This document shows positions 1-11,740 of a DNA stretch of 64,000 nucleotides, in pieces. How positions within the stretch are numbered: position 1 is the first letter of the stretch; every line of letters starts with the position of its first letter. The notes under the pieces were generated by a model. That model was given only the letters and a program-made list of their open reading frames with translations, was not told the DNA's origin and ran no database searches. The position numbers and the translations under genes were made by a program. This DNA comes from Maniola hyperantus. Lineage: Eukaryota > Arthropoda > Insecta > Lepidoptera > Nymphalidae. Where the stretch lies: the NCBI RefSeq assembly GCF_902806685.2, contig NC_048560.1, forward strand, positions 5,794,212 to 5,858,211, written 5' to 3'.

Positions 1-511
1 GTGTCGCCGCCCGCTTGCGACTGTTTACCCATTGATCCGATACCCCCACCGGAGTTGTTCGATTTTTGAATTTTAAAACGCTATTATTTACGCCCCCGAC
101 GATACAACCACGTTCATCCCTATCATTAAGAGTGACAGCATGGTACAGTTCGCGACAAAAGTCGACATGGAAATCGGGCTATGAGGTGATTCGTGGAGGG
201 GGTGGACGCCCCCACACCTTCACAGTGTAGTCCGTACACGCACACTCCGCATCGACAGCGTTTATCGATTTCGTTGTTACTTATAGTTTTGTGTATTGAA
301 AATGACTTCGGTTGCCTCTTCTGCGTCACTTGTCAAAATAAAAGTATTAGAAAATTGTGGCATTGAACGGAACAATAATAATTGTTATGGTAAAGTAAGT
401 AAGTAAAGTAAAATATTCTGTATTGTACACCAAGACCAAAACAATAGAAATATAACAAGGATGTTTGCAATTACAATAGGCGCCCTTATCGCTAAAAATG
501 GTGTGGCACCA
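1..511. other. No gene recognised
   Basis: I see no convincing exon, RNA gene or repeat terminus in this first half-kilobase. The short open frames on both strands lack recognisable domains. The left edge could hold the end of an off-window feature that cannot be judged from here. Confidence 0.4.
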
Positions 512-741
512 TTGGCGAACATTCGGCAAATCTTCGGCGAACATTCGTTGGTAGGGCCAGCGTCAATCGTAAAATTTATCGCAAAACATTCGCCAAACTT
601 GTTGAGGCGGCAGTTTCGCCCGCATCAAAGGAAAGGAAATTCGCTGTAGGTAAATTCGCCAAACATTCGCCGAATCCCGAATGTGGTGGCTCCACTGGCA
701 ACTGGCTAGAAGATTTGCCGTTTGGCGAACTTTCGCCAAAC
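512..741. other. Cluster of TTCGCCAAA-type motifs on both strands
   Basis: Within 230 bp the motif TTCGCC(A/G)AA or its complement occurs repeatedly: near 512, 533, 589, 654, 665, 721 and 731, with weaker relatives at 522, 613 and 638. The last two are head-to-head and form a near-palindrome at 721-740. The core resembles the E2F-type half site TTTGGCG, but the cluster could equally be a decayed inverted repeat or MITE. No gene start is visible next to it. Confidence 0.35.
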
Positions 742-1406
742 TAGACCAAACGTAAAACTCCATTATAAATAAAGCATCTCCATTATAAATAACCTGTCAA
801 CTGTCAATCAGACATTGGATAAGCCTGTGTTTTACACTGGCATATCGAAAAGAACTATGTCCAGAATAAAATCCGAATCAAAATCAGTAGGACCAGATTA
901 AAAACTTTCACAAAATTATTCAAATAAAGTGTTTGTAGCGATGCACGATGTTAGTAAAGTTCATATGATTTTGATTGTGATGAATAAAATATTACTTAAA
1001 TAAAAAGGTAGTAATAATTATTTTGTGCAATACAGCTCGCACAGCACTGCGGTCTAAAGTGAAACAAACGCTTCTCTTTCTTTCGCGTAAACTCTTATAT
1101 CTTATAACTCTCTCTCTCTTTTATGAAATCGAAGCCTGTCGAGAACTCTCTATTCACTAGTTTGTCGCAGCTATCTAAAAAAACACACACTCGCACATAG
1201 CCAAGAGATCTCAAAACTCCCTACTACACCCTCGCTTCTCGTTGCTCGCCAACTTGGTTCTAGTGTTTAGCTCAACTTGTTTCTCGCTAATCGTCGGTGG
1301 TCGGACAGCTGCCTTATGAAAAATATTCGCCGTGTGGGTTCGGGTCAGTTCAATTTTAAAACTAATATTAAAAATACAAACAATAGGTATCTATGCATAT
1401 AACGTG
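742..1406. other. Non-coding stretch, nothing recognised
   Basis: AT-rich DNA without supported exons. A short direct duplication of CTCCATTATAAATAA lies around 758-791, and a pyrimidine-rich run (CTCTCTCTCTC) lies near 1109. No repeat family was recognised. Confidence 0.35.
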
Positions 1407-1534
1407 GCGGAAATATCTACGCACTTCGCTGGAATGCGCTTCCCCTCAGCTCGCCTGTTTTCGCCTATCCAGTACCGGTGCCAACGCGAGCGCGTTGCAT
1501 GACGTCACTAAACTAGGTTCGCAAATATTTCCGC
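1407..1534 (+). repeat. Short inverted-terminus repeat, copy 1 of 2
   Basis: The ends are inverted: GCGGAAATAT on the left and ATATTTCCGC on the right. The interior (ACTTCGCTGGAATGCGCTTC and following) recurs on the opposite strand at about 42655-42785, so this is a dispersed element, probably a MITE. The open frame through it is a by-product of the repeat. Confidence 0.5.
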
Positions 1535-2109
1535 TGGCTTATACTATCACTTTTATAAGTCGCATTGGAAAAATTCATTTGCGCAGATAAGCGCAACCTA
1601 ATGCCAACTAAAACCGAATGTACACCAATGAAACACGAACTTATTGCTCGACGTTAAGACTTTGAACACAAGAACAACAGAGTCTCCTTGCTATCCCACT
1701 TATGCGTACAATGCATGGCGCATAGGCAACAACCAATAGCGGACAGACGCGCATTATGATTGGCTGAGGTATTTTCTCGCCATACAAAAATAAGATTTCT
1801 GCGCAAGTACATCGGCGTACTTTTATACATAAATGGTAGTACTGTACCGCTTGACTGAGACGGTTCGTGAGGTCGGGTCCGGACAGCGACGTTGAATTCC
1901 TGTATTTTTTACACTACTGCCCAAAAAAGAAGGGTTACGTTTTGAGGGTTCATAGGAATTTATGTGATTTTCTTTATTCCATCATAATTTTCCGATTTGG
2001 ATGTATATGGTATTGTATAAGAATCCTTACATCATACAGAGTGACACTGGCTATAATTTTTTTGAAAAATTCAATATGGCTGATGTATGGGCCATTTTCA
2101 ATTTTTTAT
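1535..2109. other. Non-coding stretch, nothing recognised
   Basis: No supported gene. CCAAT/ATTGG pairs near 1731-1765 faintly resemble the inverted repeat family seen at 8030, 42466 and 43618, but the similarity is too short to call. Confidence 0.3.
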
Positions 2110-2517
2110 TAGGGTTCCGTACCTCAAAAGGAAAAACGGAACCCTTATAGGATCACTTTGTTGTCTGTCTGTCTGTCAAGAAACCAACAGGGTACTTCCC
2201 GTTGACCTAGAACCATGAAATTTGGCAGGTAGGTAGATCTTATAGCTGACATTTGGGGAAAAATCTGAAAACCGTGAATTTAGGGTTAGATGACACAAAA
2301 AAAAATTGTGGTCATGAACTAATAATTAGTATTTTATTTAGAGTGACTATATCAAGTGGGATATCATATGAAAGGTCTTCACCTGCGCATTCTTAAACAG
2401 ATTTTTATTTATTTTTATGCATCATAGTTTTTGAATTATCGTACAAAATGTCGAAAAAATACGACTGTAGTACGGAACCCTCATTGCGCGAGCCTGACTC
2501 ACACTTGGCCGGTTTTC
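2110..2517 (+). repeat. Dispersed repeat of the AGGGTTCCGTACC family, copy 1
   Basis: It starts with AGGGTTCCGTACCTC and contains the module ATAGGATCACTTTGTTGTC followed by GTCT repeats. It ends near an inverted ACGGAACCCT and GACTCACACTTGGCCGG. The same module order recurs at 22046-22722, with fragments near 32115 and 38998, so it is a multi-copy element. Its class (SINE or DNA element) cannot be settled here. Confidence 0.6.
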
Positions 2518-2597
2518 TTGACAGGGCAGACTGTTTTTTCTTTTTTGAGCTTGTTACGTCAATTGTCAACTAACCAATCCGCCCCCCTACCTCACTA

Positions 2598-2780
2598 GTG
2601 GTCTTAGTGAAGCGGTATACCGATAGCCGTACTACCTTCAGTACTGAGTTAACATACATATCACCAATTTCGTCACTGGCAGTAAGCGAGACCATGGCCG
2701 AATGGTCAAGGCATCGGGTGCGAACCCAGAAGATCCAGATTCGATTACTGCCGGTCACGCAATTTTTGATATGTATTTAA
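2598..2780 (+). repeat. tRNA-derived SINE with a Ser-tRNA-like head
   Basis: Around 2690-2765 there is a tRNA-like head. It has an A-box-like TGGCCGAATGG, a possible anticodon loop reading CGA, and a weak B box, ATTCGATTAC. The acceptor arms pair poorly and the B box is degenerate, so a working tRNA is unlikely. The 3' part, GCCGGTCACGCAATTTTTG, is shared in reverse with about 29283-29350, which supports a SINE. Confidence 0.5.
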
Positions 2781-3883
2781 AATTATTTATGTTACGGATG
2801 TTTTTCTATTTCAGTAAAAAGACTATATATACTATAGTGTACTGGTTTTTTTACTTGAAATTTCATTAGTGTAATAGCAATAATAATAAATTGTTTTAAG
2901 CTGATTTGGTTCTAAGTTGATTGTGCAAAAATCTTATACTTATCTGACGTTTAGTCATGAAAAAATCGTGTCGTCTCTTTTCGCAGTTATCATTGTGAAA
3001 AAGGATAGCAATACTTTTAATCCGGACATTTTTGCTCTGGATTTGTGTACAAGCAAATTATCACCAACGTCTTAACTCTTAAATTATAAAATTTAAATTT
3101 TACACTTTGATATCGTTTAAATGAAATAAAAATAAGGTTTTTTTTTAAATCATTAAATATGTAAATATGTCATGTCAAGGTTAATTTTATCGATGTGATG
3201 TTGCCAGACTTAATATATACAATGTGTTTTATACATTTCGGGACAGGGCAATTCGTATTTTTTCACGTGGCAAGCTTTTCAAAGCGATGTCAAATTAAAA
3301 AAAATGGAATTTAAGATGACATAGCTGTTATTATTTAAAGTCAAGGACGTAAAAATAAGGAAAAGAGATGTGCCAAGGTGCAGATGATTCTCAAAATTAC
3401 GATGTCTATGTAAAACGAAAAGTTTTACCAAAAATAGTTCAGCCGACATATTCGATGAAGCTGAATTTCAAATTGTTTAGTTAAATATAACCCGCTCTCA
3501 AATTGCAATGCCTCGTTTATTTTGTATAAATAAATAAATAATAATTAAACTTCTTAATATTATCGTGTCTTTTACGGTTTTTTTGCTATAATTCATTCAT
3601 GTTATAAAAATATTCACACATTTTTATCAGTTTCGTTGTCTGACGAATTTATACGGCCAATTTTGGTCAGTTTTATGGTTTAAAGTATGTTATTAAAATT
3701 AATATGTTAGTTAAGTAGTCATCTTTATGATTCACAATTAATTAAATAGTCAGTTTTATGGTTTCATCTCAGTAAATTGATCAGTCGTATGATTTATAAT
3801 GAATTGATTGGTCTGATATACAGTTTACGCGCAGTTTTACAGTAGGTTGGGTTTACCCAGCTTCAGTTTACATGCAGTTAATA
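2781..3883. other. AT-rich non-coding stretch
   Basis: About 1.1 kb of AT-rich sequence without a supported exon or recognised repeat terminus. The phrase CAGTTTTATGGTTT occurs near 3669 and 3751 in diverged surroundings, which suggests an old local duplication. Confidence 0.35.
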
Positions 3884-4253
3884 GGGTATTTGACTCCAAT
3901 TTTTTATTACTTTAACTAGGATAAAAAAAATGACGTAAACTGAAAAACTAATTAAATCGATCAAATAACAAAAAAGTTGTAAGCATTTAAATAGTTCTGA
4001 TTAGACAGAGATAGCGATATAGCATTTTGACGTCACACCTCACTAATGCCATATAGTAGCTTCGTGCGGTTTCATACAAATTTTCGTTTTGCGAGAAAGG
4101 GATTGAAGACCCTCCCACTCCAAAATTAAAATGCCTGTAACTTTGTAAATCTTTGTTGGATTTTAATTTTTTTTTACAGCGTACGTCATTATTTTTATCC
4201 TAGTTTATAATAAAGTAATAATATTTATCAAATTCAAAAGTAGGAAAATACCC
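3884..4253 (+). mobile_element. MITE with GGGTATTT inverted ends, copy 1
   Basis: The left end is GGGTATTTGACTCC and the right end AGGAAAATACCC. Longer subterminal inverted segments contain AGGATAAAA and TTTTATCCT. The same 360-370-bp unit recurs at 34047-34406 with the interior TAGCATTTTGACGTCACACC conserved. It encodes nothing. The target duplication is unclear. Confidence 0.7.
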
Positions 4254-6355
4254 AATTGGTCACGGATTAAAATGACTATTGAGTGAATATATTCTTAACA
4301 GGAATGAACTATATTGTAGTTAAGTGGCGGCTACATAGTGTTGTATTAAGTGGAATGTTAAATTTATATGATTTTTTAGATAATTTTGACAATAATCATA
4401 TTGTTTTTCATTTATGACCAATTAACCTTCATAAGTTTTCCAGTTCTAAGTAGTTTTTTAAAAAGACATTTATTTATGTATTTATGTATTTTATAAAATA
4501 TGTAAACGTTCGATTTAATACATACCGTGTAGCCGATATTTGTGCTATTCGCTTACATATATTATTATTATTAATTTACTTATTATTATGAATGTAATAA
4601 TGTACAAAGTTGAAAAAGTGAGTTTGCGCTCAAGAATACAAGTTAGCTTAGTGATTAATTAATTAATTAATTTCTTTCCAATTGAATGACAAATATAAAT
4701 AAATAAATGATTAAATTAAAATAAATTACATTAAATAAATGAATAAACCAAAACGTCTGTCGTTGTATTACGATTCACGCAAATGTAATACTGTGTCATT
4801 TTGTATGGAACACTATCGTGCTGTTATTTTGAAATTAAGTACCGCTTAAATAAATTAAGGTGTTTGGAAATCTGTCGATCTGAGTTGCCATTTTCTGAAA
4901 CTGTGTTTTTAGACGGTTTTCGGAGATTTTGGATTTTGTTTAAGATTCCATGTTGATTCATTGATATCATTTTTTTGCTATTCTTCCTTAGATTTTAAAT
5001 CGTTGGGTAGACTTAACAAAAAGATGTGGATCAATAGATTAAACGTGGATAGAAACATTTAGACTAATTAATTAAAAAAAATTAAAAACCAGTATCCCAA
5101 TAAAAATCTCCGAAACCTTTTTTAAATTAAACACTTTATGTACTGTTTTTAGTAAAAGTAATTAAAAACAAGCCCAGTAATAAAATGTTGTATGGGACTA
5201 TTAATTAATTAAGTCACCTTTAATTTTAGGGAAAGGATAGTGAATTGTTAAAAAATGTTTTCAAATACAAAACGTCACAAATGACAAGTTTTTGAGACAG
5301 TACCACAGTTCACGACTTAGAACGTCTAACAAAACGGCGAAGCTTCGATGTCACTGGCAGGCGTCAAATGTTACTACATTTGACGCAGGTAGCCCTATCT
5401 TTCTTTGAGTTTACGTCACCATAGCCTAATATTTGACATATCGTCGATTAAAGATCAAACTGAAAGTTCGCTCACTCTAGTTCACTCTGACAATACTGTG
5501 ACAAGTAAAAATGTAATGTAACTAATTAATTTATAGTCTCATATCTCAAAAATATATTTTAGGAAATGGCAATTGAGATAATATAAAGATGGATTGTAAA
5601 AATATGTGCATTGTGACGCCGTTACGCAATGTTGCTATTGCAAATAATTTTTGAATTAAATAAAAATTGGTAGCAAAATTCTACCACTGTTAAATTTATT
5701 TTTGTCATGGCAACATTGGTAGCGTCAGCAAGTGTGTCAGTAAAATAAAAAATGGTATCACGCGGTCGCCCACTACAGTTGTCTCTTTCTAATTATAAGG
5801 CTGAATTAGAAAGTGTCAAAAATGTTCTATTCGTATTCTAACGGATCGGACACTCGATCTAGACGCATAATAGGGTAATAACCACACAAAAAAAATTTTA
5901 GGTGTGTAACGTAATTGTGATCAAAGTATTATGAACTTTGTAGTCATATAGCAATAATGTTCATTATTGATTACGTGTCAAATTTTTAATTATCACCATG
6001 TTATTCGTAAATGTATCAGCCTTTTATTTGTGATTAGTTTTTTTTTTGAGATTTGGTGTGGTGCTTTCTCTTTGTAATATTTGTGTGTGAACTTTCGCAT
6101 ACTTACTAGGTATAATATTCCGAGAGACGGTGGAAAATATTAAAGGGGTGCTTGATAAAATCTGGATGTCTGTAATATGGTTCCTCTACCTTCCCTGACT
6201 GTGGTAAACTATTTTAAGTTAATGTTATCTAATATACTAATTATTGAATGCAGGAAAAATAATTCTTCTCTGTCAACTGACAGACAGTGACCTTGACAAA
6301 TCGCCGGCCACCGTCTAGTTCTATAGTTTTAGTGCGTATTTATATTTTGTTGACC
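4254..6355. other. AT-rich non-coding stretch
   Basis: About 2.1 kb without a supported gene or recognised repeat. It contains simple TTAA-rich runs around 4655-4740 and scattered palindromic bits. It could be intergenic or intronic sequence of an off-window gene. Confidence 0.35.
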
Positions 6356-6487
6356 ATTCGTTCACCTATATCATCAGTCTTAGAGATACTAAGTTCCTAG
6401 CGACTAGTGTGCAACAGCCCTTTCATTCGCCTATATTTTCAGTCTTCTACATACTAAGTAGCTATCGACCAGTTATGCGGAACAGCT
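6356..6487 (+). repeat. Imperfect tandem duplication, about 65 bp twice
   Basis: Two adjacent units both run through ATTCG, CCTATAT, CAGTCTT, TACTAAGT and a CAACAGC/GAACAGC end. They are about 65 bp each and clearly diverged, so this is an old local duplication in non-coding DNA. Confidence 0.5.
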
Positions 6488-6833
6488 CTTATGACGAAGT
6501 AATAATGACACTATCATCATCCATTATGCATGTATATTTAAGGCAACGTTAAGACTTTCTATCTTTGACTTCATAAGGTCACTCAAAAGACCTATTTATA
6601 AATCGAAAGACCAAGCATGTGTGCTGCCATCCAGTCTTTTAACGTTTATCAATCACCCATTAAAAAAATTCCACAAGCTCTCGGCTCATAATATAAATAT
6701 TAAAATAGGCATGTATGTATGAATGTGTGCGAGTGCGGCGATCGCGTTTGTCTCTTTTTCTATTATCTAATTAAGCGTAGTGTTATACTTTTACAAGAAA
6801 TCACAAATCTGATGTTTCGGCCCTTGACTTTCA

Positions 6834-6982
6834 GGTTGAGGTCTATAGAGCGTACTTTGGGATTGCTCAGACTTTATTTAGAGTTAAAGCGAGACAGATT
6901 TATGTCAGAGACATAAATCCGTCTCATGTTAATCGTGTCTGAAGTCTGAGCAAAGTCAATATGTGCTCTACAGATTTCAGCC
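6834..6982. mobile_element. Foldback MITE of the TCTATAGAGCG family, copy 1
   Basis: A long imperfect palindrome. The left arm reads GTCTATAGAGCGTACTTTG and then TGCTCAGACTT; the right arm is the reverse order, ending GCTCTACAGATTTCAGCC. The centre carries TCAGAGACATAAAT. Related copies lie at 7118, 8226, 30001 and 57331. Non-coding. Confidence 0.7.
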
Positions 6983-7117
6983 TCAGTCGCGACTATAGTT
7001 AAAATAATATCACGTTTAAATAAATATATACACTGCAATCAAAATAAGAATAGAAACGTCAATGACCTGTCAAATGTCAGTGGGAAAATTTTGCATGCGT
7101 TTTTATACATTACCCAA

Positions 7118-7295
7118 GGCGGAAATTTATAGAACGAACTTTGTTTTTGCTCAGACTTTACTCAGAGTTGAATCGAGACAGACCTATATGACACAATAAT
7201 GTATCTTGACTATTAACGAGACAGATTTTTGTCTCATATCAGTCTGATTCAACTCTGACTAAAGTCAAAGGAGGTATGCTCTATAGATATCAGTC
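7118..7295. mobile_element. Foldback MITE of the TCTATAGAGCG family, copy 2
   Basis: It has the same arm modules as the copy at 6834 (TGCTCAGACTTTACTC, GAGACAGA, then the inverted set ending CTCTATAGATATCAG), with an expanded centre. The arms have diverged, so the copy is old. Confidence 0.65.
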
Positions 7296-8029
7296 TTACA
7301 AAATTGATTGAAGGTTTTAAAAATAATTTCACCTCACACGTCACAATATGGCGTAGAGTCGTTCCTATTCTTATTTGAACCGCATAGTACAATAACAGGC
7401 ACCGTTGGCGGTTTCGCTCTAACTTCACTGACAGATGTAATAATGTTGGTAACACTAAGTTGTACCTAAGTGAATTTCGCGGAGGGCATAAAAATGAGTC
7501 TGTTAGCATTTGAATAGGGTAATAAATGTTGATCAATTAAAGTAATACCATTTTCATCAACTATAATTTTTTTTCTAAAGTGCAACACTTTTTCGAACTC
7601 TACCAACCAACAAAATTTACCAATGCTACCAATTTTTTTTTACTAATAGTTCTATCTTTTTCCCTTCTTTCCCCGTAGGGATTGGCTTGATTTTTAGTCC
7701 TGTCAATTTAATTCAACTTTGTATTATATACCAAAAGCTAATGGTATAAAAGGAATAGTTTTTATTATACTTTAATGTGAACCGGCTTACCACCAAACGG
7801 ATTTTTATCAATTTACTAAACCAATGATAAAATACATAATTATAAATTATTGTATTTTCTGAACAGTTTTGGTTTCAAGTGTTGCCATACTGCCAAATAA
7901 TTTTCAATTTAAGTAAGTAATGAATTTTTAATGTTAATAACAATAATATTATAATCAAATTTTGTAAAGTGAGTTTAAGGCCTGAGTAAGGTGTGTTTTA
8001 TTAACTTCCTCACATTTAGCAACTACTGT
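7296..8029. other. Non-coding stretch, nothing recognised
   Basis: AT-rich sequence without a supported exon. The minus-strand open frame at 7249-7536 overlaps the MITE and has no recognisable domain. Confidence 0.35.
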
Positions 8030-8200
8030 TATTATCAATATCATGTTGTAATAATATTCATTATTGGCTGATTTTTTGTTGTCCTAAATGCAACTGTGCA
8101 TTCTAGCCAATGGTGAGAGGGTGTCGGCCAATCATAGGTGATTGCGATTGTCACATTAGCAGTCAATCTACCGCGATAGGCCCGCAGATTATTTGTATCG
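8030..8200. repeat. CCAAT-containing inverted repeat, copy 1 of 3
   Basis: It contains ATTGGCTGA, then AGCCAAT, then GGCCAATCA, followed by AGGTGATTGCGAT. The same order recurs at 42466-42645 and 43618-43810, so this is a dispersed element rather than a promoter. Confidence 0.5.
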
Positions 8201-8225
8201 CGATTCACTCAGGTCTTAACGGAGT

Positions 8226-8504
8226 AGGCTAAGATCTATAAAGCGTACTTTGACTTTGCTCAGACTTAAGATTTAAACAGAGACAGAGTCTTTTCTCTGA
8301 ATTTATGTCAGGCTGATGTTTCGTTTACTCGTCATCGTTGTGGTAACAAGACAGATTTGTGTCAGAGATATAACTCTGTCTCGTTTTGCTCAGACTTTAC
8401 TAAGAGTTAAAATGAAACAGAGTTCTGTCTCAGAAATAAGTTGGTCTCGTTTTAATTCTAAATAAAGTCTGTGCAAAGACATAGTACGTTTTATAGATCT
8501 CGGC
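8226..8504. mobile_element. Foldback MITE of the TCTATAGAGCG family, copy 3
   Basis: The outer arms read GGCTAAGATCTATAAAGCG and the reverse set ending TTTTATAGATCTCGG. The inside repeats the GAGACAGA / TTTGCTCAGACTT modules more than once, so the unit is longer (about 280 bp) than its relatives and has gained an internal duplication. Confidence 0.65.
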
Positions 8505-8729
8505 AGTAGACTAATGCGACAAGTCGGGCCGAAATACATAAACAAATAATAACGTTTACATACTGTAGTTATATATATTTATATATACGAGCTTTGGTTA
8601 TATTATGATTTACTGTTTAGTGTAGACGACCGCTGCCAGGGAGGTCGACGTGCGCAGTTTGTGAGATATTCAAGTGGAAATAAATTTTATTTTTAATTCC
8701 AAACGTGTGGTTTTATTTTTATATCATAA

Positions 8730-8945
8730 CTAGCTGATGCCCGCGGCTTCGTCCGCGTGGAATTAGGTTTTTAAAAATCCCGTGGAAACTCTTTGATTTT
8801 CCCGGATAAAAAGTAGCCAATGTCACTCTCCAGGTCTTTATCTATACCCATGCAAAAAATCACGTCAATCCGTTGCACCGTTGCGACGTGATTGAAGTAC
8901 AAACCAACAAACAAACACACTTTCGCATTTATAATAAGGGTACTG
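8730..8945 (-). mobile_element. Non-autonomous Helitron, type A (Lep1-like)
   Basis: On the minus strand it ends with the hairpin-forming GCGGACGAAGCCGCGGGC and CAGCTAG directly before T, as Helitron 3' ends do. The body has the conserved GGATTTTTAAAAACC and TTATCC segments. The 5' TC end is degraded at about 8945. The family resembles the lepidopteran Lep1 Helitrons as I recall them. No protein is encoded. Confidence 0.7.
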
Positions 8946-9055
8946 ATTTTTATAGTAAGGAAAACTCGCTGGCTTAGTTTAGCTCTCTTTGTAGTTCGCG
9001 ATGTGAACCGAAGTATGGATAGAGGTATAGCGACATGAGCGAAGCGAAACAAACT

Positions 9056-9240
9056 TACAGTCATCATCATCATCAACCGATAGACGTCCACTGCTGGACA
9101 TAAGTCTCTCGTAGGGACTTCCACACGCCACGGTCTTGCGCCGCCTGAATCCTGCGACTCGTCTAATCTCGTCCGTCCACCTAGTGGGGGTCTTCCGGTG
9201 CGAGGTTGCCATTCCAGCACCTTGGGACACCAACGTCTAT
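9056..9240 (-). mobile_element. RTE-type LINE, C-terminal reverse-transcriptase fragment
   Basis: Minus-strand frames read VLEWQPRTGRPPLGG and RWTDEIRRVAG. These match the C-terminal tail of RTE-clade reverse transcriptases (WxPRxGxR…RWxDDIRRVAG). A frameshift splits the two pieces. It ends in a GATGATGATGATG-type tail, normal for the RTE 3' end. It is a dead 5'-truncated insertion. Confidence 0.7.
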
Positions 9241-9256
9241 CGGTACTTACAAGTTA

Positions 9257-9436
9257 CAGTATGCGGCCGAAAGTGATGAACATCGGCCTCTTGAATGATA
9301 TTTCAGGTTTGTAGAGCGTTGTCTCTGTCACTCATACCCATATGACGTTTTGTCGGACTCGATGACCGAGACAGTGCAATACAAATCTACTATCTCCTTC
9401 TAAAGATCGATGTTCATCACTTTTGGCCGCGTACTG
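9257..9436. mobile_element. 180-bp MITE with TA target duplication, family M1, copy 1
   Basis: The inverted ends are CAGTATGCGGCCGAAA and TTTTGGCCGCGTACTG, flanked by TA on both sides, as for Tc1/mariner-type elements. The interior has the paired blocks TGTAGAGCG…GTCTCTGTCACTCATACC. Relatives lie at 21401, 33030, 42975 and 56726. This is the most complete copy. Confidence 0.8.
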
Positions 9437-9488
9437 TAGTTTCGTTTCGTTTCACTTCCGGTTTGGCCTGCGCTTAGAGTTAGACTAA

Positions 9489-10152
9489 CGGCGGTTACGC
9501 ACTCAACCGATTCTAGTCCGTGAAAATAAGTTCCATTTTAATCGACTTCAAAAAAAGGAGGAGGTTCTCAATTCGACTGTTTTTTGTTGTTGTATGTTTG
9601 TTACGCGATTACTCCGTCAATTATGGACCGATTTTAATGATTCTTTTTTTGTTTGGTAGGTCGTACTTGAGAGGTGGTCCTATTTTACTTTGGTGAAGAT
9701 CTGATGAATATCTACGGAGATGGAGAACAGAACTCCTCAATAGATAAGAGTAAATTGCTCGTGATCAGTGTAACAGCTTAGTAAACAGTAGGTTTTTGAC
9801 CAGGCATATCATATTTTAGTACGATGGGGCCACTAAAAATTAAAAAAAAAAAAAACAAAAAAAAAAACCGACTTCAATAACCACCAACACTATAAATTAA
9901 AAAATAATTTTAATATTACTATAGAACTACAATAACTCTTGTATACATAATATATTGGGTAATAAATTAAATTCTTTTTTACTTTTTAGTGTTGGTGGTT
10001 ATTGAAGTCGGTTTTTTTTAAAAAAAAAATTATTGTTTTTAAACCGACTTCTGTATGGTAGCTTATGACATATGTCGTAGATAATCGCTGGTATTCTCAC
10101 GGATGACAGATAGAACTCGGACGACGCAAGTGCAGTGCGTAATCGCTGTAAG
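9489..10152. mobile_element. Palindromic MITE interrupted by an AACCGACTTC element
   Basis: The outer ends are GGCGGTTACGCACTC on the left and a degenerate GCAGTGCGTAATCGC on the right, related to the MITE at 10755. The middle (about 9538-10055) is a second element with inverted GACTTCAA / TTGAAGTC blocks and long A and T runs. Internal boundaries are approximate. Confidence 0.5.
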
Positions 10153-10754
10153 CCAATAAATTACTGAGAGTTAGCCAAGTGGAAGATTTGGGTGAAAAAA
10201 AAAACTAAATATAACTTCGTAACGTATAATCGGCTGTATATTTTCAACAAAAATCAACTATACAATATTAGGTAGGTAAGTAATTTATTACTGAATAACA
10301 AAACAAAGTTAGTATAGGTATTATTATCTTTGAATACCTAAACATTGGCTATGGCTACTTGACTGGTTTTAAATAACAAAAAAAATTAAAAATACTTCAG
10401 GATCCCTAAAATACTTCTAAATTAAATAAAATCTACTTAACCAAGTGTATATTGAAATAATATTCTACAATTAATATGATCTTGTAGTATATTATTCTCT
10501 ATTAAGTATTTAAAACAAATTGTACAACAAACTTAACACCTAAAATAATTTAACAAATTACGATTTTAGCCTAATTAGATGGCTAAGTAATAAGTACCTA
10601 CTTAATACCAAAAAGTAAAGTTTAAAGCTATGATACATTTTAAGATGGTTTTTAAAGCCCATTGGTTGCCGCCTGAAGCCCTTACAGGTTTAGCGTCGAA
10701 ACGCTTTTCAAATTCTATACCTAAACGTTGGTGAAGTGTAAAATCTCACACTAA
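10153..10754. other. AT-rich non-coding stretch
   Basis: No supported gene or clear repeat boundary. Simple AT-rich sequence between two related MITEs. Confidence 0.35.
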
Positions 10755-10903
10755 GGGCGGTTACGCACTCATCCGATCCGAGTCCGTGAAAATACGTCCC
10801 GAAGTCATAGAACTATTTGTATGGCAGCTTATGACATAAATGACGTACATATTTTTTATATCCGTATTTTCACGGATTTAGATCGGATGAGTGCTTGATT
10901 GCT
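10755..10903. mobile_element. MITE with GGGCGGTTACGCACTC end
   Basis: The left end, GGGCGGTTACGCACTCATCC, follows TAA. The right arm, CGGATGAGTGC, is its complement with a decayed tip. The centre contains paired TCCGTGAAAATACG / CGTATTTTCACGGA. The TAA flank and the GGGC end suggest a PIF/Harbinger-type MITE, related to the one at 16501. Confidence 0.6.
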
Positions 10904-11009
10904 AGGGCACAGAATGATCTCTTTTTCAGCAGCGGTTTCAACGACATACAGTGGAGGGCGGGGTGGGAGCGGGGCAATGATAATTGATACACATTCATTT
11001 ATAAGGTGC

Positions 11010-11190
11010 CGTCCAGATTCTCGGCAGGGTGATTCGCTAACTCAGTGATCAACACTGAATGATAGCCACCGAGCTCATTGGATATTTATTTTTAATCCAT
11101 TGAAGGTTTTCTATCGCTGTCAAATGAGCTCGGTGGTTATCATTTATTGTTGATCACTGAGTTAGCGAATCACTCCGCCGTGCCTGGACG
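11010..11190. mobile_element. Palindromic MITE (GTGATTCGCTAACTC arms)
   Basis: A long inverted repeat. The left arm contains GTGATTCGCTAACTCAGTG and CCACCGAGCTCATT; the right arm repeats both in reverse complement. Outer CGTCCAG tips extend the pairing. About 180 bp, non-coding. The RNA would fold into one long hairpin. Confidence 0.7.
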
Positions 11191-11740
11191 AAACGACTAT
11201 TATGATGTAAGCGGATGATAGCATGGCAACATAACGTTAAAGCGGATATGCCTACTGCAATACTGTATCATCGCCCCGCTACGGTTACCGCCCCGCCCGC
11301 CGCTGTTATCGAAGACACAGCCTAGGTAGATTTAAACGTTCGCACGAGTGCCGAGGGGCACCGCGGGACGGGGCTTGAGCTGCCTGTACACGCTTCGTAC
11401 CTTTGGCTCCGGTTCCGTCTCGCAATTACGCAGCTGCTAAGGTAAGTATATTGATGATAACAGTGAGTAGCGAGATAGGACGTGATGCAAACATGTGAAT
11501 GCACAGCAAGCAGCTTAGGCGCGGGACATACGTACATACAAGAGGCGATGATTGCGGACGCGGCAAGCAATACAGGCGCCTCGTCTGTGTGCCGCGGCGT
11601 CTTACACGGTACACGCCGTCGCTTAGTCGTCTTATACATTTTGTATGAAATAATACGAAAGAAGAGGCGCATCACGCCCGCGACCGTTGCCTCTTGTGTA
11701 TATCCCTCGTCTAAGCTACTTATGCATTTACACCTTTGGC
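11191..11740. other. Locally GC-richer stretch, no gene recognised
   Basis: This part is GC-richer than its surroundings and has short overlapping open frames on both strands (11322-11675 minus, 11482-11772 plus). None shows a signal peptide, known motif or good splice context, so I do not call a gene. Confidence 0.3.

Noticed and set aside
2690..2765. Possible functional tRNA-Ser gene
   Set aside because: The acceptor stem pairs poorly and the B box is degenerate. The 3' sequence is shared with a second fragment at 29283, so a tRNA-derived SINE is more likely.
8771..9233. 149- and 84-codon minus-strand frames as host genes
   Set aside because: They are made of RTE reverse-transcriptase tail fused to a Helitron and AT-rich DNA, with a frameshift between the two frames.
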